This document shows, one piece after another, positions 1 through 8,137 of a DNA stretch of 64,000 nt. The position numbers and the translations under genes were made by a program. Where the stretch lies: the NCBI RefSeq assembly GCF_002795845.1, contig NZ_CP011797.1, forward strand, positions 1,635,501 to 1,699,500, given 5' to 3'. A model generated the notes under the pieces. It was not told the origin of the DNA, ran no database searches, and saw only the letters and a list, made by a program, of their open reading frames with translations. Positions within the stretch are counted from its first letter, which is position 1. Each line of letters starts with the position of its first letter. This DNA comes from Reinekea forsetii. Its GTDB lineage: Bacteria > Pseudomonadota > Gammaproteobacteria > Pseudomonadales > Natronospirillaceae.

Positions 1-1049
1 CATCCATTCCAGAGTTGTCTGCCGCCAACGTGTCCATTGTTGATCAGCGCGGCCGGCTGCTCAGTGATGACGAAGAGAATCGCGAAGAAGAGCTGACCAA
101 TCGTCAGTTTGATTACCAGCGTAAGGTTGAAGACAATCTGTTGGCGCGGGTGAACTCAATTCTAGGCCCGATCATTGGCTCTGATAAATTTCAGGCGGAA
201 GTCACCGCCGATATCGATTTCACCAAAGTTGAGCAATCCGAAGAGCTGTTCAACCCCGATTTGATTGCGATTCGCAGCGAACAGACGGTCAATGAGCAAA
301 TGGCGAGCGCTACTCAGGGCGGGATTCCGGGCGCGTTGACGAACCAGCCACCAACCGATGCGACCGCGCCGGAAACCCTACCCGACGGCACTGCTGCGAA
401 CACCACCCCGATATCAACGCGCGATGAAGCGACCCGTAACTATGAGGTTGACCGGACCCTGAGCTTCACCCAGTTTCAGCAAGGTCGAGTGCGCCGTCTG
501 ACCGTTGCAGTAGTTGTCGATGATCTGAGTATTTTGGATCCAGATACCGGTGAATTTGTCGAAAAGGAGTGGGACGACGCAGCGATTCTGCGACTGAGAA
601 CCCTGGTGCAAGATGCCGTTGGTTATGATGTGTCGCGGGGCGACAGTATTAACGTGATCAACTCAACCTTTAGGGAGATAGCAGAAGTCGAGGTCTTAAC
701 CGCCTTTTATGAGCAGCCCTGGTTTTGGGTCATTGTAAAGCAGGTCTTGGCCGGCATATTTGTCCTTATTCTGTTATTTGGTCTATTACGACCGGCGATA
801 CGCAACCTGCTCGCCAAGGGTACCGATGAGCAGGACGAGAGTGCCGAAGACGCTGCGCTCGCCAATCTCGATGTAGACGAATACCTTATTGCGGACGACC
901 GAGTCAGTTTGAATTCGATTGATGATTTCTCCTTGATGGGCCCCTCTGAAAGTTTTGAGCGGCAGTTAGAAGTCTTGCGCGGCTTGATCGCGGAAGACCC
1001 CGCCCGTGTGGCCCTAGTGCTTCAACAATGGATAACGAGTGATGACTGA
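1..1049 (+). CDS. fliF: Flagellar MS-ring protein FliF, C-terminal part (5' end outside window)
   Basis: FliF builds the inner-membrane MS ring, the base on which the motor and export gate assemble. The reading frame is open from the left edge (first full codon at 3), so the gene starts upstream; about 348 codons are visible. The part seen holds the end of the periplasmic ring-building region (motif VDQRGRLLS near the start), a long periplasmic segment, a transmembrane helix at about visible residues 235-260, and the cytoplasmic tail ending in the FERQLEVLRGLIAEDP-like segment that binds FliG. The stop codon overlaps the start of fliG, as expected for two stoichiometric ring proteins. The TTG at 15 is only an internal codon. 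Confidence 0.96.
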   Translation, partial: SIPELSAANVSIVDQRGRLLSDDEENREEELTNRQFDYQRKVEDNLLARVNSILGPIIGSDKFQAEVTADIDFTKVEQSEELFNPDLIAIRSEQTVNEQMASATQGGIPGALTNQPPTDATAPETLPDGTAANTTPISTRDEATRNYEVDRTLSFTQFQQGRVRRLTVAVVVDDLSILDPDTGEFVEKEWDDAAILRLRTLVQDAVGYDVSRGDSINVINSTFREIAEVEVLTAFYEQPWFWVIVKQVLAGIFVLILLFGLLRPAIRNLLAKGTDEQDESAEDAALANLDVDEYLIADDRVSLNSIDDFSLMGPSESFERQLEVLRGLIAEDPARVALVLQQWITSDD

Positions 1050-2097
1050 AAACGCTAAGTTACCGGCCACCACGGGTGGCGACGATTATAAGAAATCGTT
1101 GGTTGGCCTGCCCAAGGCGACCCGAGCCGCCATGTTGCTGATGAGCGTCGGTGAGCAAGATGCCGCCGAAGTTCTTAAGCATATGGGGCATAAAGAAGTT
1201 CAACAGGTCGGCACCTCCATGTCGGTGATGCCCAATGTTCGCCAAGAGCAGATTGAGGGCGTGGTGAAGTTGTTCCTAGAAGAGGTCAGTGGCCAAAGCA
1301 GTATGGGCGCCGGTGCCGATGAGTATATTCGTAATATGCTCAACAGGGCCTTAGGCGAAGACAAGGCGGGGGCTCTGATCGATCGTATTACCATGGGCGG
1401 CAGTACCTCCGGTTTGGACACCCTGAAATGGATGGAGCCGAGGGCCGTAGCCGAAATCATCCGCAATGAGCACCCCCAGATACAAACTATCGTCTTGGCC
1501 TATCTGGATCCGGATCAGGCGGGCGATATTCTGGCGCATTTCACAGACAAGGTTCGCCTCGATATTGTTATGCGTGTGGCCGCATTGGAAAGTGTGCAGC
1601 CGGCCGCCTTGCAAGAATTAAATGCAATCTTGGAAAAGCAGTTCTCTGGTTCCGCCGGCGGCCAAGCTCAAGCTTTGGGTGGTGTGAAAACAGCTGCCGA
1701 AATCATGAACTTCCTCGAATCGAGCATTGAGGCTGAAATCATGGGTGGCATTAAGGATGTCGATGACGATCTGGCGACCCAGATTACCGATCTGATGTTT
1801 GTCTTTGCCGACCTCGTTGAAGTTGATGACCGTGGCATCCAGGCACTCTTGCGTGAAGTCAGCACCGATTCCTTAAAGCTTGCCTTACGTGGCGCGGACG
1901 ATGATTTGTCTGAGAAGTTGCTCGGTAACCTGTCCAAACGGGCCGCTGATATTCTTAAGGATGATATGGAGGCCATGGGGCCTGTTAAGATTTCAGAGGT
2001 CGAACAGGCTCAGAAAGAGATTTTGGGTATTGCCAAACGAATGTCGGAAGCCGGCGAAATAATGTTGGGTGGTGCCGGTGCTGAAGCCATGTTGTAA
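1042..2097 (+). CDS. fliG: Flagellar motor switch protein FliG
   Basis: FliG is the C-ring protein that contacts both the stator and FliF and sets rotation direction. The product (about 351 residues) has the family layout: N-terminal FliF-binding domain, middle domain with the EHPQ motif (about residues 143-146) that docks on FliM, and the charged C-terminal domain (LREVSTDSL, LALRGAD, LSKRAA) that faces MotA. A GTG three bases upstream (1039) is in frame, but the ATG at 1042 is the more usual start. It overlaps the fliF stop by 8 bases, so the two are translationally coupled. Confidence 0.97.
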   Translation: MTENAKLPATTGGDDYKKSLVGLPKATRAAMLLMSVGEQDAAEVLKHMGHKEVQQVGTSMSVMPNVRQEQIEGVVKLFLEEVSGQSSMGAGADEYIRNMLNRALGEDKAGALIDRITMGGSTSGLDTLKWMEPRAVAEIIRNEHPQIQTIVLAYLDPDQAGDILAHFTDKVRLDIVMRVAALESVQPAALQELNAILEKQFSGSAGGQAQALGGVKTAAEIMNFLESSIEAEIMGGIKDVDDDLATQITDLMFVFADLVEVDDRGIQALLREVSTDSLKLALRGADDDLSEKLLGNLSKRAADILKDDMEAMGPVKISEVEQAQKEILGIAKRMSEAGEIMLGGAGAEAML

Positions 2098-2111
2098 CAA
2101 GGGGGACGTCT

Positions 2112-3467
2112 ATGTCTTCTGATAGTAAGCCAATATTACGTCGTAAAGATGTCATCAGCGCGGCCAACTTGCCCCTGGTGAAATGGGACAAAAATGGTCT
2201 CGTGGTCGATGGTGCGCCTAAAGCGAAGGCCAGCGCCGAGGTCGTTGAAAGCGTCGACGAAGTGGCGCATGAAACGATAAAGGCACCGACCGTAAAGGAA
2301 CTGGAGTCGATTCGTGAGGATGCCTATAACGAAGGCTTCGAGCAGGGATTTGAAAGTGGCATGACGCAGGGTCATTCAGCAGGCCAAACCGAAGGCCACG
2401 CCGAAGGCCTAATTGCGGGCCAAGAAAAAGGTACCGAGCAGGGTCTTGCCGCCGGAACCGCCAAGGGCGAACTGGCCGAGGCAAAGAAAAACAAAGAAAA
2501 GCTAGCGGTGTTTGAAGCACTAACAGCCGCCTTTAAGGCGCAAATGCCGCATGAACAGGCCGAGTTGGAGCAGGCCCTGTTATCACTGTCGATTCGTATT
2601 GCGCGCCAGATAATACGCGACGAGTTGCGCGCGGAGCCCAGCCATATCGCCGCGGTGGTGCATGCTGCGGTGCAGAGCTTGCCCAACCCAGATGAGAAGT
2701 TGACGCTATCGGTCAATCCGAGTGAATTGGAGTTTGTCACCTCGTTTGCCGAGAAGCACTGGCAACTGGAGGGCGACGTCAAGGTCAGTGTCGGCGGCTG
2801 TAAAATTAAAACTCAATACAGCTACGTCGACTATACCTTGGAACACCGTTTTGATGCCGCCGTTAGACATCTGATGACCAAATTAGGCGAGGACAGTGCG
2901 AAAGCATCCCAATCGCCCCTGTCAGAGCAACCGTTGATCGGAGAGCTAGGCGAGCCTGATGCCGATCTCGCGCAAGCAGAGCTCGAAGCCGAACCGGTTG
3001 TGTCTGAAGCTGAGCCTGAGCCAACAGTAGCCGAAGCAACAGCGCCGAAAGCTGAACCCGCGCCAGCAGAAGCCGAAGCAACAGCGCCGAAAGCCGAACC
3101 CGCGCCAGCAGAAGCCGAACCGGTAGTGTTTGAAGCTGAGCCTGAGCCTGAGCCAACAGTAGCCGAAGCAACAGCGCCGAAAGCTGAACCCGCGCCAGCA
3201 GTAGCCGAAGCAACAGCGCCGAAAGCCGAACCCGCGCCAGCAGAAGCCGAACCGGTAGTGTCTGAAGCTGAGCCTGAGCCAGCAGCAGCCGAAGCAACAG
3301 CGCCGGAAGCCGAACCCGCGCCAGCAGAAGCCGAACCAGCAGAAGCCGAACCAGCAGTGGCTGATCCGTCGGCGATCACAACCGAACCCCCGGAAGAGAC
3401 GTTTTCTGAGTCGGAAACGCTTATCGATCAAAGCCCCGAGGCCGATTCGGAACCCGTCCATGAGTGA
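2112..3467 (+). CDS. fliH: Flagellar export regulator FliH with a long Pro/Glu/Ala repeat tail
   Basis: FliH is the peripheral stalk of the flagellar export ATPase; it binds FliI and docks it at FliN and FlhA. The N-terminal 255 or so residues look normal: a glycine-spaced helix with repeated GxxxG/AxxxG steps at about residues 75-125 and the V/F-type ATPase E/FliH domain ending near [17 protein letters not shown]. The protein is 451 residues, against roughly 200-290 for the family, because of a C-terminal extension of about 195 residues rich in Ala, Glu and Pro. The extension contains five copies of an AEATAP(K/E)AEPAP unit. The start ATG follows a strong GGGGG ribosome site. The 3' end overlaps fliI by 8 bases. 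Confidence 0.93.
   Translation: MSSDSKPILRRKDVISAANLPLVKWDKNGLVVDGAPKAKASAEVVESVDEVAHETIKAPTVKELESIREDAYNEGFEQGFESGMTQGHSAGQTEGHAEGLIAGQEKGTEQGLAAGTAKGELAEAKKNKEKLAVFEALTAAFKAQMPHEQAELEQALLSLSIRIARQIIRDELRAEPSHIAAVVHAAVQSLPNPDEKLTLSVNPSELEFVTSFAEKHWQLEGDVKVSVGGCKIKTQYSYVDYTLEHRFDAAVRHLMTKLGEDSAKASQSPLSEQPLIGELGEPDADLAQAELEAEPVVSEAEPEPTVAEATAPKAEPAPAEAEATAPKAEPAPAEAEPVVFEAEPEPEPTVAEATAPKAEPAPAVAEATAPKAEPAPAEAEPVVSEAEPEPAAAEATAPEAEPAPAEAEPAEAEPAVADPSAITTEPPEETFSESETLIDQSPEADSEPVHE
2986..3360 (+). repeat. Intragenic tandem repeat coding Glu-Ala-Pro units in fliH
   Basis: A minisatellite-like stretch within fliH. A unit of about 36 bases coding AEATAP(K/E)AEPAP recurs five times, interleaved with longer [14 protein letters not shown] segments, with near-identical DNA copies such as gccgaagcaacagcgccgaa. 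The frame is kept throughout. Such repeats change length by slippage or recombination, so the tail may vary between strains. Function unknown; the composition predicts a disordered, very acidic linker. Confidence 0.9.
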
Positions 3468-4875
3468 ACAGCCGCTAAGCGATTTTATCGCCGATTGCGA
3501 GCAGCGGGTCGACACAGAAATTCATCCAATCTGCCAGGGGCGTTTAACCCGAATGGTTGGCCTAACCTTAGAAGCTGTTGGTCTCAACGCCAGCGTCGGG
3601 CAGCGCTGTCAGGTCATCGATCAACAGCAAGTCATCGAGGCCGAAGTGGTCGGTTTCCACGATGAGAAAACCTTCTTAATGCCGATCCAAGCGGTGCATT
3701 CATTGCGCCCCGGCGCGCGTGTGGTGCCATTGGAAACTGGGAATGATCTGGTATTGGGCGATGAATTGCTCGGACGAGTAGTGAACGGCTTTGGCGAGGC
3801 CATCGATGGGAAGGGTGAGTTGCGCTGCCGCGTGCAACAAAGTTTGAATGGTTCAATTATAAATCCACTTCATCGGGCCCCCATACGTCAGCCATTGGAT
3901 GTCGGCATCCGCGCTATTAACTCGCTCTTGACGGTGGGTCGCGGGCAGCGTTTGGGACTGTTTGCCGGGTCGGGTGTGGGTAAGTCGGTCTTGCTTGGCA
4001 TGATGACCAAATTCACCGATGCCGACATCACCATCGTCGGGCTGATCGGGGAGCGGGGCCGTGAGGTTAAGGAGTTTATTGAAGATATTCTAGGCGAGGA
4101 TGGCTTGGCGCGCAGCGTCGTTGTCGCCTCGCCGGCCGATGATGCGCCATTGCTGCGCTTGCGTGCAGCCCAATACACCACGGCGATTGCCGAATATTTT
4201 CGTTCGCAAGGCAAGTCTGTGCTATTGCTGATGGACTCCCTTACCCGTTACGCTCAGGCCCAGCGCGAGATTGCCTTGGCCATCGGCGAACCGCCGGTGA
4301 CCAAGGGCTATCCGCCGTCAGTCTTTGCACGCATTCCACAACTGGTTGAGCGGGCCGGCAACGCCGAAGTGGGCGGCGGCTCCATTACCGCCTTTTATAC
4401 TGTGCTCACGGAAGGCGATGACCAGCAAGATCCGGTCGCCGACGCGTCACGCGCCATCTTGGACGGGCACTTTGTGCTCAATCGGAAGCTGGCCGAAGAG
4501 GGCCACTATCCGGCGATCGATATTGAACAGAGCATCAGTCGTGCGATGCCTCAGGTGGTGTCGGATGAACACCTGAAAACGGCCCAGTCGGCCAAGCAGC
4601 TCTGGTCGACCTATGCCCAGAACAAGGATCTTATCGCCATTGGTGCCTACACCAAGGGTACCAATCCAGAAATCGATAAGGCCATCAGCCTGTATCCGAC
4701 CTTGCGCGATTTTTTGCGCCAGGGTTTGCGTGAACAGGTGCCTTTCAAACAGTCCGTTCAGCTATTGACGGGTGTTGTCAACTCAGCCCCGGCCGCAGCC
4801 GCTGCCGGAGCGGGTATGGCCGGTGGTCGACCCTTGCGTCAGAATCGACCGGCGGCCCCGGCTAAGCCACAGTGA
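3460..4875 (+). CDS. fliI: Flagellum-specific export ATPase FliI
   Basis: FliI is the hexameric ATPase of the flagellar type III export apparatus, related to F1-beta. Visible motifs are the P-loop GSGVGKS at residues 170-176, the GERGREV segment, the Walker [16 protein letters not shown] with Asp259, and the arginine-finger region near the C-terminus. The length (471 residues) is a little more than the family norm because of an Ala/Gly/Pro-rich C-terminal tail. The ATG at 3460 lies inside the end of fliH, and the stop overlaps the GTG start of fliJ. Confidence 0.97.
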   Translation: MSEQPLSDFIADCEQRVDTEIHPICQGRLTRMVGLTLEAVGLNASVGQRCQVIDQQQVIEAEVVGFHDEKTFLMPIQAVHSLRPGARVVPLETGNDLVLGDELLGRVVNGFGEAIDGKGELRCRVQQSLNGSIINPLHRAPIRQPLDVGIRAINSLLTVGRGQRLGLFAGSGVGKSVLLGMMTKFTDADITIVGLIGERGREVKEFIEDILGEDGLARSVVVASPADDAPLLRLRAAQYTTAIAEYFRSQGKSVLLLMDSLTRYAQAQREIALAIGEPPVTKGYPPSVFARIPQLVERAGNAEVGGGSITAFYTVLTEGDDQQDPVADASRAILDGHFVLNRKLAEEGHYPAIDIEQSISRAMPQVVSDEHLKTAQSAKQLWSTYAQNKDLIAIGAYTKGTNPEIDKAISLYPTLRDFLRQGLREQVPFKQSVQLLTGVVNSAPAAAAAGAGMAGGRPLRQNRPAAPAKPQ

Positions 4876-5303
4876 AGCGCTCGGTCCGGCTGGGGATTGT
4901 CGAAAAATTGGCCAAGCAGCGTGAAGACCAGGCTGCGCAGGCTTTGGCCCAGGTGCGCGCGCAACTGGACGTTGAGAACAACCGGTTGTTGGAGTTGGGT
5001 CAATATCGCGAAGAGTACCTCGGCTATCTCGATCAGCAGGGGGCATTGGGCATCAGTATGCAGCAGTGGCGCCGAACGCAGGGCTTTATTGATCAGCTGG
5101 CGGATTTGGCGCAACGCCAACAGATTACTATTGACGGCTGGCACGCACGTGAACAGCAAGTCTTGGACAAGTGGCAGCTGCTCTATCAGAGACGCAAGAA
5201 TATTGGCCAATATATCGACAAGTTGTCTATCGAAGAAGTCTTGGTCGAGGACAAAAAAGAACAAAAGGTGATCGATGAATTGATCAGTCAGCGTTTTCGT
5301 TGA
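4872..5303 (+). CDS. fliJ: Flagellar export chaperone FliJ
   Basis: FliJ is a small coiled-coil protein that sits in the FliI hexamer like the gamma subunit of F1 and helps recycle export chaperones. The 143-residue product is almost entirely predicted alpha-helical with heptad-like, Gln- and charge-rich sequence and no membrane segment, matching family length (about 145). Identification rests on this composition plus position directly after fliI; primary-sequence conservation of FliJ is low. GTG start overlapping the fliI TGA by 4 bases. Confidence 0.9.
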   Translation: MKRSVRLGIVEKLAKQREDQAAQALAQVRAQLDVENNRLLELGQYREEYLGYLDQQGALGISMQQWRRTQGFIDQLADLAQRQQITIDGWHAREQQVLDKWQLLYQRRKNIGQYIDKLSIEEVLVEDKKEQKVIDELISQRFR

Positions 5304-5622
5304 GTTTTCTGGTGCGCAGGCGCACAATCTAAAATTTTTCCTAGGTTACGTATAAGTATCGCTAACGCTCTTTAGGCGGTGGAGTATTGCTGAGTTAGGC
5401 AATTGCAGCAAATTAGTCCTTAAGCGATAAGGGCCTAGATCCGGCAGTTCTGCCTAAAATGCCGTTAAAAGCGTTTTACTGGGTGTGGGCAACTGTTTTA
5501 AATGTCGTTAAAATAATCACAGCATGAAATGGACGTTCTGAGCTTAGTTCCTTGCCCTGATGGAGAATAATGGAGAAGGAACTACAGTTATAGGAAATGT
5601 GGCACATAAACGAGGATTGAAC
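5304..5622. other. Intergenic region between fliJ and the STAS gene
   Basis: About 320 bases without a convincing gene. It begins with an inverted repeat GTGCGC-AG-GCGCAC (5312-5325) followed by a short A/T run that may be a weak terminator after fliJ. A smaller dyad GGCAG-TT-CTGCC lies at 5443-5454. An in-frame upstream extension of the STAS ORF (from 5560) is open but has no family similarity and a worse ribosome site than the chosen start. I see no good sigma-54 (-24 GG / -12 GC) or sigma-28 promoter, so how the next genes are transcribed is unclear. Confidence 0.6.
5312..5340 (+). terminator. Possible weak terminator after fliJ
   Basis: GTGCG-CAGG-CGCAC hairpin (5312-5325) followed within six bases by a run AAAATTTTT. 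The T run is not directly attached to the stem, so termination, if any, would be partial. Confidence 0.3.
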
Positions 5623-5922
5623 ATGGCAGTCACTGCATCAACGAACGGTAACACGATCAAATTGAAGGTTTCAGGTCGATTTGATTTCAGTTCCCATCAA
5701 GAATTCCGGCAAATTTACGAATCGGTCTCGGTCGAGGTCACCAACTATATAGTCGATATGGCCGAAGCGACCTACTTGGACAGCTCAGCCCTGGGCATGC
5801 TGTTGCTAATGCGCGACCACGCCGGTGGCGATAACGCCAATATTGATATAGTCAACTGTAATGAAGATGTTAAAAAAATCTTAACCATCTCAAACTTTGG
5901 GCAATTGTTTAAAATTAGTTAA
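5623..5922 (+). CDS. hsbA: STAS-domain anti-sigma factor antagonist, HsbA-like
   Basis: A 99-residue single STAS domain protein. The switch motif YLDSSALGMLLLMRDH carries the phosphorylatable serine pair (Ser54/Ser55), followed by the NCNEDVKKIL and FGQLFKI segments typical of SpoIIAA/RsbV-like proteins. In Pseudomonas aeruginosa the equivalent HsbA is phosphorylated and dephosphorylated by HsbR and binds either the anti-sigma factor FlgM or the diguanylate cyclase HsbD, switching between swimming and biofilm. The start at 5623 is chosen over upstream in-frame codons because GAGGA (5612-5616) lies six bases before it and the family begins there. Followed after 12 bases by hsbR. Orthology is inferred from size, order and domain; the partners are not in this window. 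Confidence 0.85.
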   Translation: MAVTASTNGNTIKLKVSGRFDFSSHQEFRQIYESVSVEVTNYIVDMAEATYLDSSALGMLLLMRDHAGGDNANIDIVNCNEDVKKILTISNFGQLFKIS

Positions 5923-5934
5923 GACGAGATACGG

Positions 5935-7614
5935 ATGAACTCTTCACTGCGCATTTTGATCGCTGATGACAACGAATCCGATCGGATGATATTGCGCAGT
6001 ATTGTCAGCAAGGAGGGCCACGAGGTCATACTGGCGGCCAATGGTGAAGAGGCCATTCGTCTGTTTTGGGAGCACCGACCCGATCTCATCCTACTCGATG
6101 TTATTATGCCGATCATGGACGGTCTATCCGTCGCCAAAGAGCTGCGCAGCCGGCTCGCAGAAGACTATGTTCCCATTGTATTTTTGACCTCTCTGCAAGA
6201 CCCGGAGTCACTGGCTAAATGCCTAGACTCTGGCGGAGACGACTTCCTCTCCAAACCCTATAATAGGGTGATTTTAAAAGCCAAGATCAAGGCCTTTGGC
6301 CGTATGCGTCTTATGCACGAGAAACTGCAGGCGCACAATCGTCAGATGTTGATCGAACAACAGGTGGCGAAAACCATTTTCGATAATGTGGCCCATTCCG
6401 GTTGTCTTGATCTGGCCAATATCTCCCACAGCCTGTCGCCCTTATCGGTCTTTAACGGCGATACGGTATTGGCCGAGCGCAAACCAGACGGTGGTCTGCA
6501 CCTGTTTTTGGGTGATTTTACCGGTCACGGTCTGCCTGCGGCCATTGGTGCGATGCCGCTGGCGGAGATTTTCTATGGTATGACCGCCAAGGGTTTTGCC
6601 ATGGAAGAGGTGTTGCGGGAAATAAACAGTAAGTTACGCGGGATCTTACCGGTCGGTGTATTTTGCTGTGGGTGCTTTGTCGAACTCAATTTTTACGAAA
6701 AGCATGCCAAGATATGGTTGGGTGGTTTGCCCGATATAGTGTGTTTCCGCGCTGAAAGCCAAACAATCGAAACCTTTAGAGCCAGCAATTTGCCCTTGGG
6801 TGTGCTCGACGCGCATCAATTTCAGCCTGAATTTATCAATTTAACCATGGCCGATAATGATGAACTTTTTATCTGGTCCGATGGCATTATTGAAGCGCGC
6901 AATGAGGCCGGGGAGTTCTTTGGCGAAGACCGTCTGCAGGCGATATTTAAACAGTCTGCCGTCAACACCCTGTTCAGCTCGATCCTGACGGCGGTCGAGC
7001 GGTTTGTTGGTGAAACGGGCGCAGATGACGATCTGACGCTGCTCAGCGTTAAGATGGTCGATATGGATGTACTTGGCCTGCCTGATCTGGAAAATAAACG
7101 GGGCTCGCTGGTGGGGCCCCAGGATTGGGAACTGTCCTATACCTTGGGGCCTTTAACACTGCGCGGCTTCAATCCCCTGCCCTTGGTGTTAAATATCATA
7201 ACCGAAGTCGAGGGCTTGCGCGGTTTGAGTGGTCAACTCTACACCCTGTTGGCCGAACTCTATTCTAATGCTCTTGAACACGGTGTCTTATCACTGTCCT
7301 CTGCGCTTAAATCATCGACAGATGGCTTCAGCGCCTATTATGCCGAACGCGAGCGACGCTTGTCGGTACTCACCGAAGGCAAAATCATCATTAGCGTCAG
7401 CCATTATCCTGAAGCGACCGGCGGTGTGCTTGAAGTGACTATTAGCGATAGCGGGCAGGGCTTTGATCACCAGCTGTTTTTGGCCCGCGACGTTCCTGAC
7501 GACGGTTGCAGTGGTCGTGGCTTGCGTTTGATCGATGGCATCTGTGAAGATTTTTATTACAACCCAACGGGCAACGCAGTCACCGCGTTACTGCGTTGGC
7601 CTTCGAGCCGGTAG
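5935..7614 (+). CDS. hsbR: Response regulator with PP2C phosphatase and HATPase kinase domains, HsbR-like
   Basis: Three-domain switch protein of 559 residues. Receiver domain at residues 1-125 has acidic pair Asp11/Asp12, phospho-acceptor Asp55 in LLDVIMP, Thr85 and Lys107. A SpoIIE/PP2C-type phosphatase domain at about 150-390 shows GDFTGHGLPAA and the terminal DDDLTLLSVKM metal site. The C-terminal GHKL kinase domain has the N-box around Glu441/Asn445, the ISDSGQGFD G1 box and GRGLRLI G2 box. Known HsbR is phosphorylated by HptB and then acts as phosphatase rather than kinase on HsbA. Domain order, length and neighbours match that protein. Cytoplasmic; no membrane segment. Confidence 0.9.
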   Translation: MNSSLRILIADDNESDRMILRSIVSKEGHEVILAANGEEAIRLFWEHRPDLILLDVIMPIMDGLSVAKELRSRLAEDYVPIVFLTSLQDPESLAKCLDSGGDDFLSKPYNRVILKAKIKAFGRMRLMHEKLQAHNRQMLIEQQVAKTIFDNVAHSGCLDLANISHSLSPLSVFNGDTVLAERKPDGGLHLFLGDFTGHGLPAAIGAMPLAEIFYGMTAKGFAMEEVLREINSKLRGILPVGVFCCGCFVELNFYEKHAKIWLGGLPDIVCFRAESQTIETFRASNLPLGVLDAHQFQPEFINLTMADNDELFIWSDGIIEARNEAGEFFGEDRLQAIFKQSAVNTLFSSILTAVERFVGETGADDDLTLLSVKMVDMDVLGLPDLENKRGSLVGPQDWELSYTLGPLTLRGFNPLPLVLNIITEVEGLRGLSGQLYTLLAELYSNALEHGVLSLSSALKSSTDGFSAYYAERERRLSVLTEGKIIISVSHYPEATGGVLEVTISDSGQGFDHQLFLARDVPDDGCSGRGLRLIDGICEDFYYNPTGNAVTALLRWPSSR

Positions 7615-7622
7615 GCCGCACC

Positions 7623-7970
7623 ATGTCAAGCGCGCGCCTGGATAGGCAAGTCTTAACAGAATTACAGAGTCTATTGGAAGACGACTTTTCAGACCTGATC
7701 GCGATCTTTATTCGGGATGCCCAGCACCGACTCGAGCAGTTGAGGGCGGCCATCACAGCACAGGACCTTAGCACTGCGCGGATGTCGGCGCACAGTCTAA
7801 AGGGATCGAGCGGCAATATGGGCTGCGTCGAATTTAACCAACTCAGTGATCAGCTGGAAAACTACGCCAAAGCCGGTCAGCTGGAGCGCTGCGAGGCCCT
7901 TATGCCGGTCTTGGTGCAGGAGGCTGAATGGGTTTTTGGCGAGTTGAATGGCCTGCTGATAAACCCATGA
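7623..7970 (+). CDS. hptB: Histidine phosphotransfer (Hpt) protein, HptB-like
   Basis: A 115-residue stand-alone Hpt domain. The phospho-accepting histidine is His57 in SAHSLKGSSGNMG, the canonical Hpt signature, inside a four-helix pattern. It would carry phosphate from hybrid sensor kinases to the receiver domain of the adjacent HsbR-like protein, as HptB does in Pseudomonas. The start at ATG 7623 lies eight bases after the hsbR stop; a longer in-frame start inside hsbR (7596, TTG) is less likely. Cognate hybrid kinases are not in the window. Confidence 0.87.
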   Translation: MSSARLDRQVLTELQSLLEDDFSDLIAIFIRDAQHRLEQLRAAITAQDLSTARMSAHSLKGSSGNMGCVEFNQLSDQLENYAKAGQLERCEALMPVLVQEAEWVFGELNGLLINP

Positions 7971-8083
7971 ACAGGCCCCTGTTAGCCACCATCGATCCCT
8001 GTTGCATGCTAATGGGATCTATATATTCCCCGTATTATTGATCTCCCCACCGTAGTTTGCGCGCATTTTAAAATTCTTAAACA

Positions 8084-8099
8084 TGGCCCCAGGATTGCA
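8084..8099 (+). promoter_or_regulatory. Sigma-54 promoter for fliK
   Basis: TGGCCC-cagga-TTGCA, with the -24 GG (8085-8086) and -12 GC (8097-8098) exactly 12 bases apart, as RpoN requires; one mismatch to the TGGCAC-N5-TTGCA consensus. Predicted transcription start is near 8110, about 28 bases before the fliK ATG. Fits RpoN/FleQ-type control of hook genes. Confidence 0.75.
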
Positions 8100-8137
8100 T
8101 TAACTAATGAAACCGCTCAACTTAGGTCTTAGTGATT

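Noticed and set aside
2986-3360. CRISPR-like periodic repeats
   Set aside because: Repeats are contiguous, in frame and protein coding, with no unique spacers and no cas genes.
2831-3515. Three long minus-strand ORFs over the fliH repeat (up to 189 codons)
   Set aside because: They are mirror images of the repeat-coded tail, have low-complexity products and no ribosome site; the + strand frame is FliH.
5330-5355. Sigma-28-like sequence TAAAATTT...ATAA upstream of hsbA
   Set aside because: Spacing is one base short and the -10 half matches poorly to GCCGATAA.
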